Source of the DNA: Prorocentrum cordatum
Lineage: Eukaryota > Sar > Dinophyceae > Prorocentrales > Prorocentraceae
Direction: 5' to 3'
NCBI GenBank assembly: GCA_963575745.1
Contig: CAUYUJ010016884.1
Location: forward strand, 150,001 to 214,000
DNA: 64,000 nucleotides
Shown here: piece after piece, positions 63,977-64,000 of the stretch
Position numbering within the stretch: the first letter of the stretch is position 1
How the letters are laid out: each line of letters opens with the position of its first letter
The notes under the pieces: generated by a model
Told to the model about the DNA's origin: nothing
Databases searched by the model: none
The model's input: the letters and a program-made list of their open reading frames with translations, nothing else
Made by a program: the position numbers and the translations under genes

Positions 63977-64000
63977 CTGTTAATGACTAGCACCTCCCAC

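Noticed and set aside
1-64000. tRNA, rRNA, snRNA or SL-RNA genes
   Set aside because: I looked for cloverleaf-like box words and for SL followed by a donor GT and Sm-like site; neither SL match has this, so they are relicts, and no other RNA gene was convincing by eye.

Overview
The window reads as nuclear DNA of a dinoflagellate. The strongest evidence is two matches to the 22-nt dinoflagellate spliced leader (SL). One, at 17189-17210, matches 20 of 22 positions. The other is a tandem full-plus-truncated pair at 38338-38374, the known signature of trans-spliced mRNAs that were copied back into the genome. The reverse transcriptase (RT) families agree with this, as do the high GC content, the intronless fragments and the huge load of simple repeats. 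Species cannot be read from the sequence; a GC-rich, repeat-rich lineage such as Prorocentrum would fit (inference).

Layout. 1-20 kb is mostly repeats: long GGA/TCC tracts, two cassettes with shared ends around 73-bp tandem arrays (5.7-6.6 and 14.9-16.2 kb), a triplicated ~350-bp repeat (6.7-7.8 kb), blocks of CCCAAGA/TCTTGGG quasi-repeats that change orientation, and a mirrored tetranucleotide microsatellite (9.7 kb). Inside it lie an unrecognised minus-strand ORF (4.8-5.6 kb) and an alpha/beta-hydrolase (ABHD1/3-YheT type) retropseudogene (17.2-18.5 kb). 20.6-24.8 kb is LINE 1 (RT plus RNase H, three reading frames). 25.0-26.9 kb is a third cassette with an unrelated internal array. 27-33.3 kb is LINE 2, badly decayed (endonuclease, RT, zinc finger). 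38.3-43.2 kb is LINE 3 (SL relicts, coiled-coil ORF1, endonuclease, RT with intact YADD, zinc finger). 43.8-46.3 kb holds weak minus-strand coding remnants. 48.8-53.1 kb is LINE 4, the best preserved, cut at its 5' side by a 100-N assembly gap and followed by three copies of a hairpin whose arms covary. 54-59 kb is satellite-like repeats. 59-64 kb, on the minus strand, carries a coiled-coil ORF1-like pseudogene and a Penelope-type RT split by a 48-nt poly-G run.

How it works together. I see no intact host gene. The window is an accumulation zone for retroelements and for host or element mRNAs retroposed after SL trans-splicing. LINE 1 and LINE 4 share a small Cys-rich module after RNase H. 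Three small families of non-autonomous, fold-back or end-conserved repeats are scattered between the coding elements. Nearly every coding element carries frameshifts, and five of six clear in-frame premature stops are TGA.
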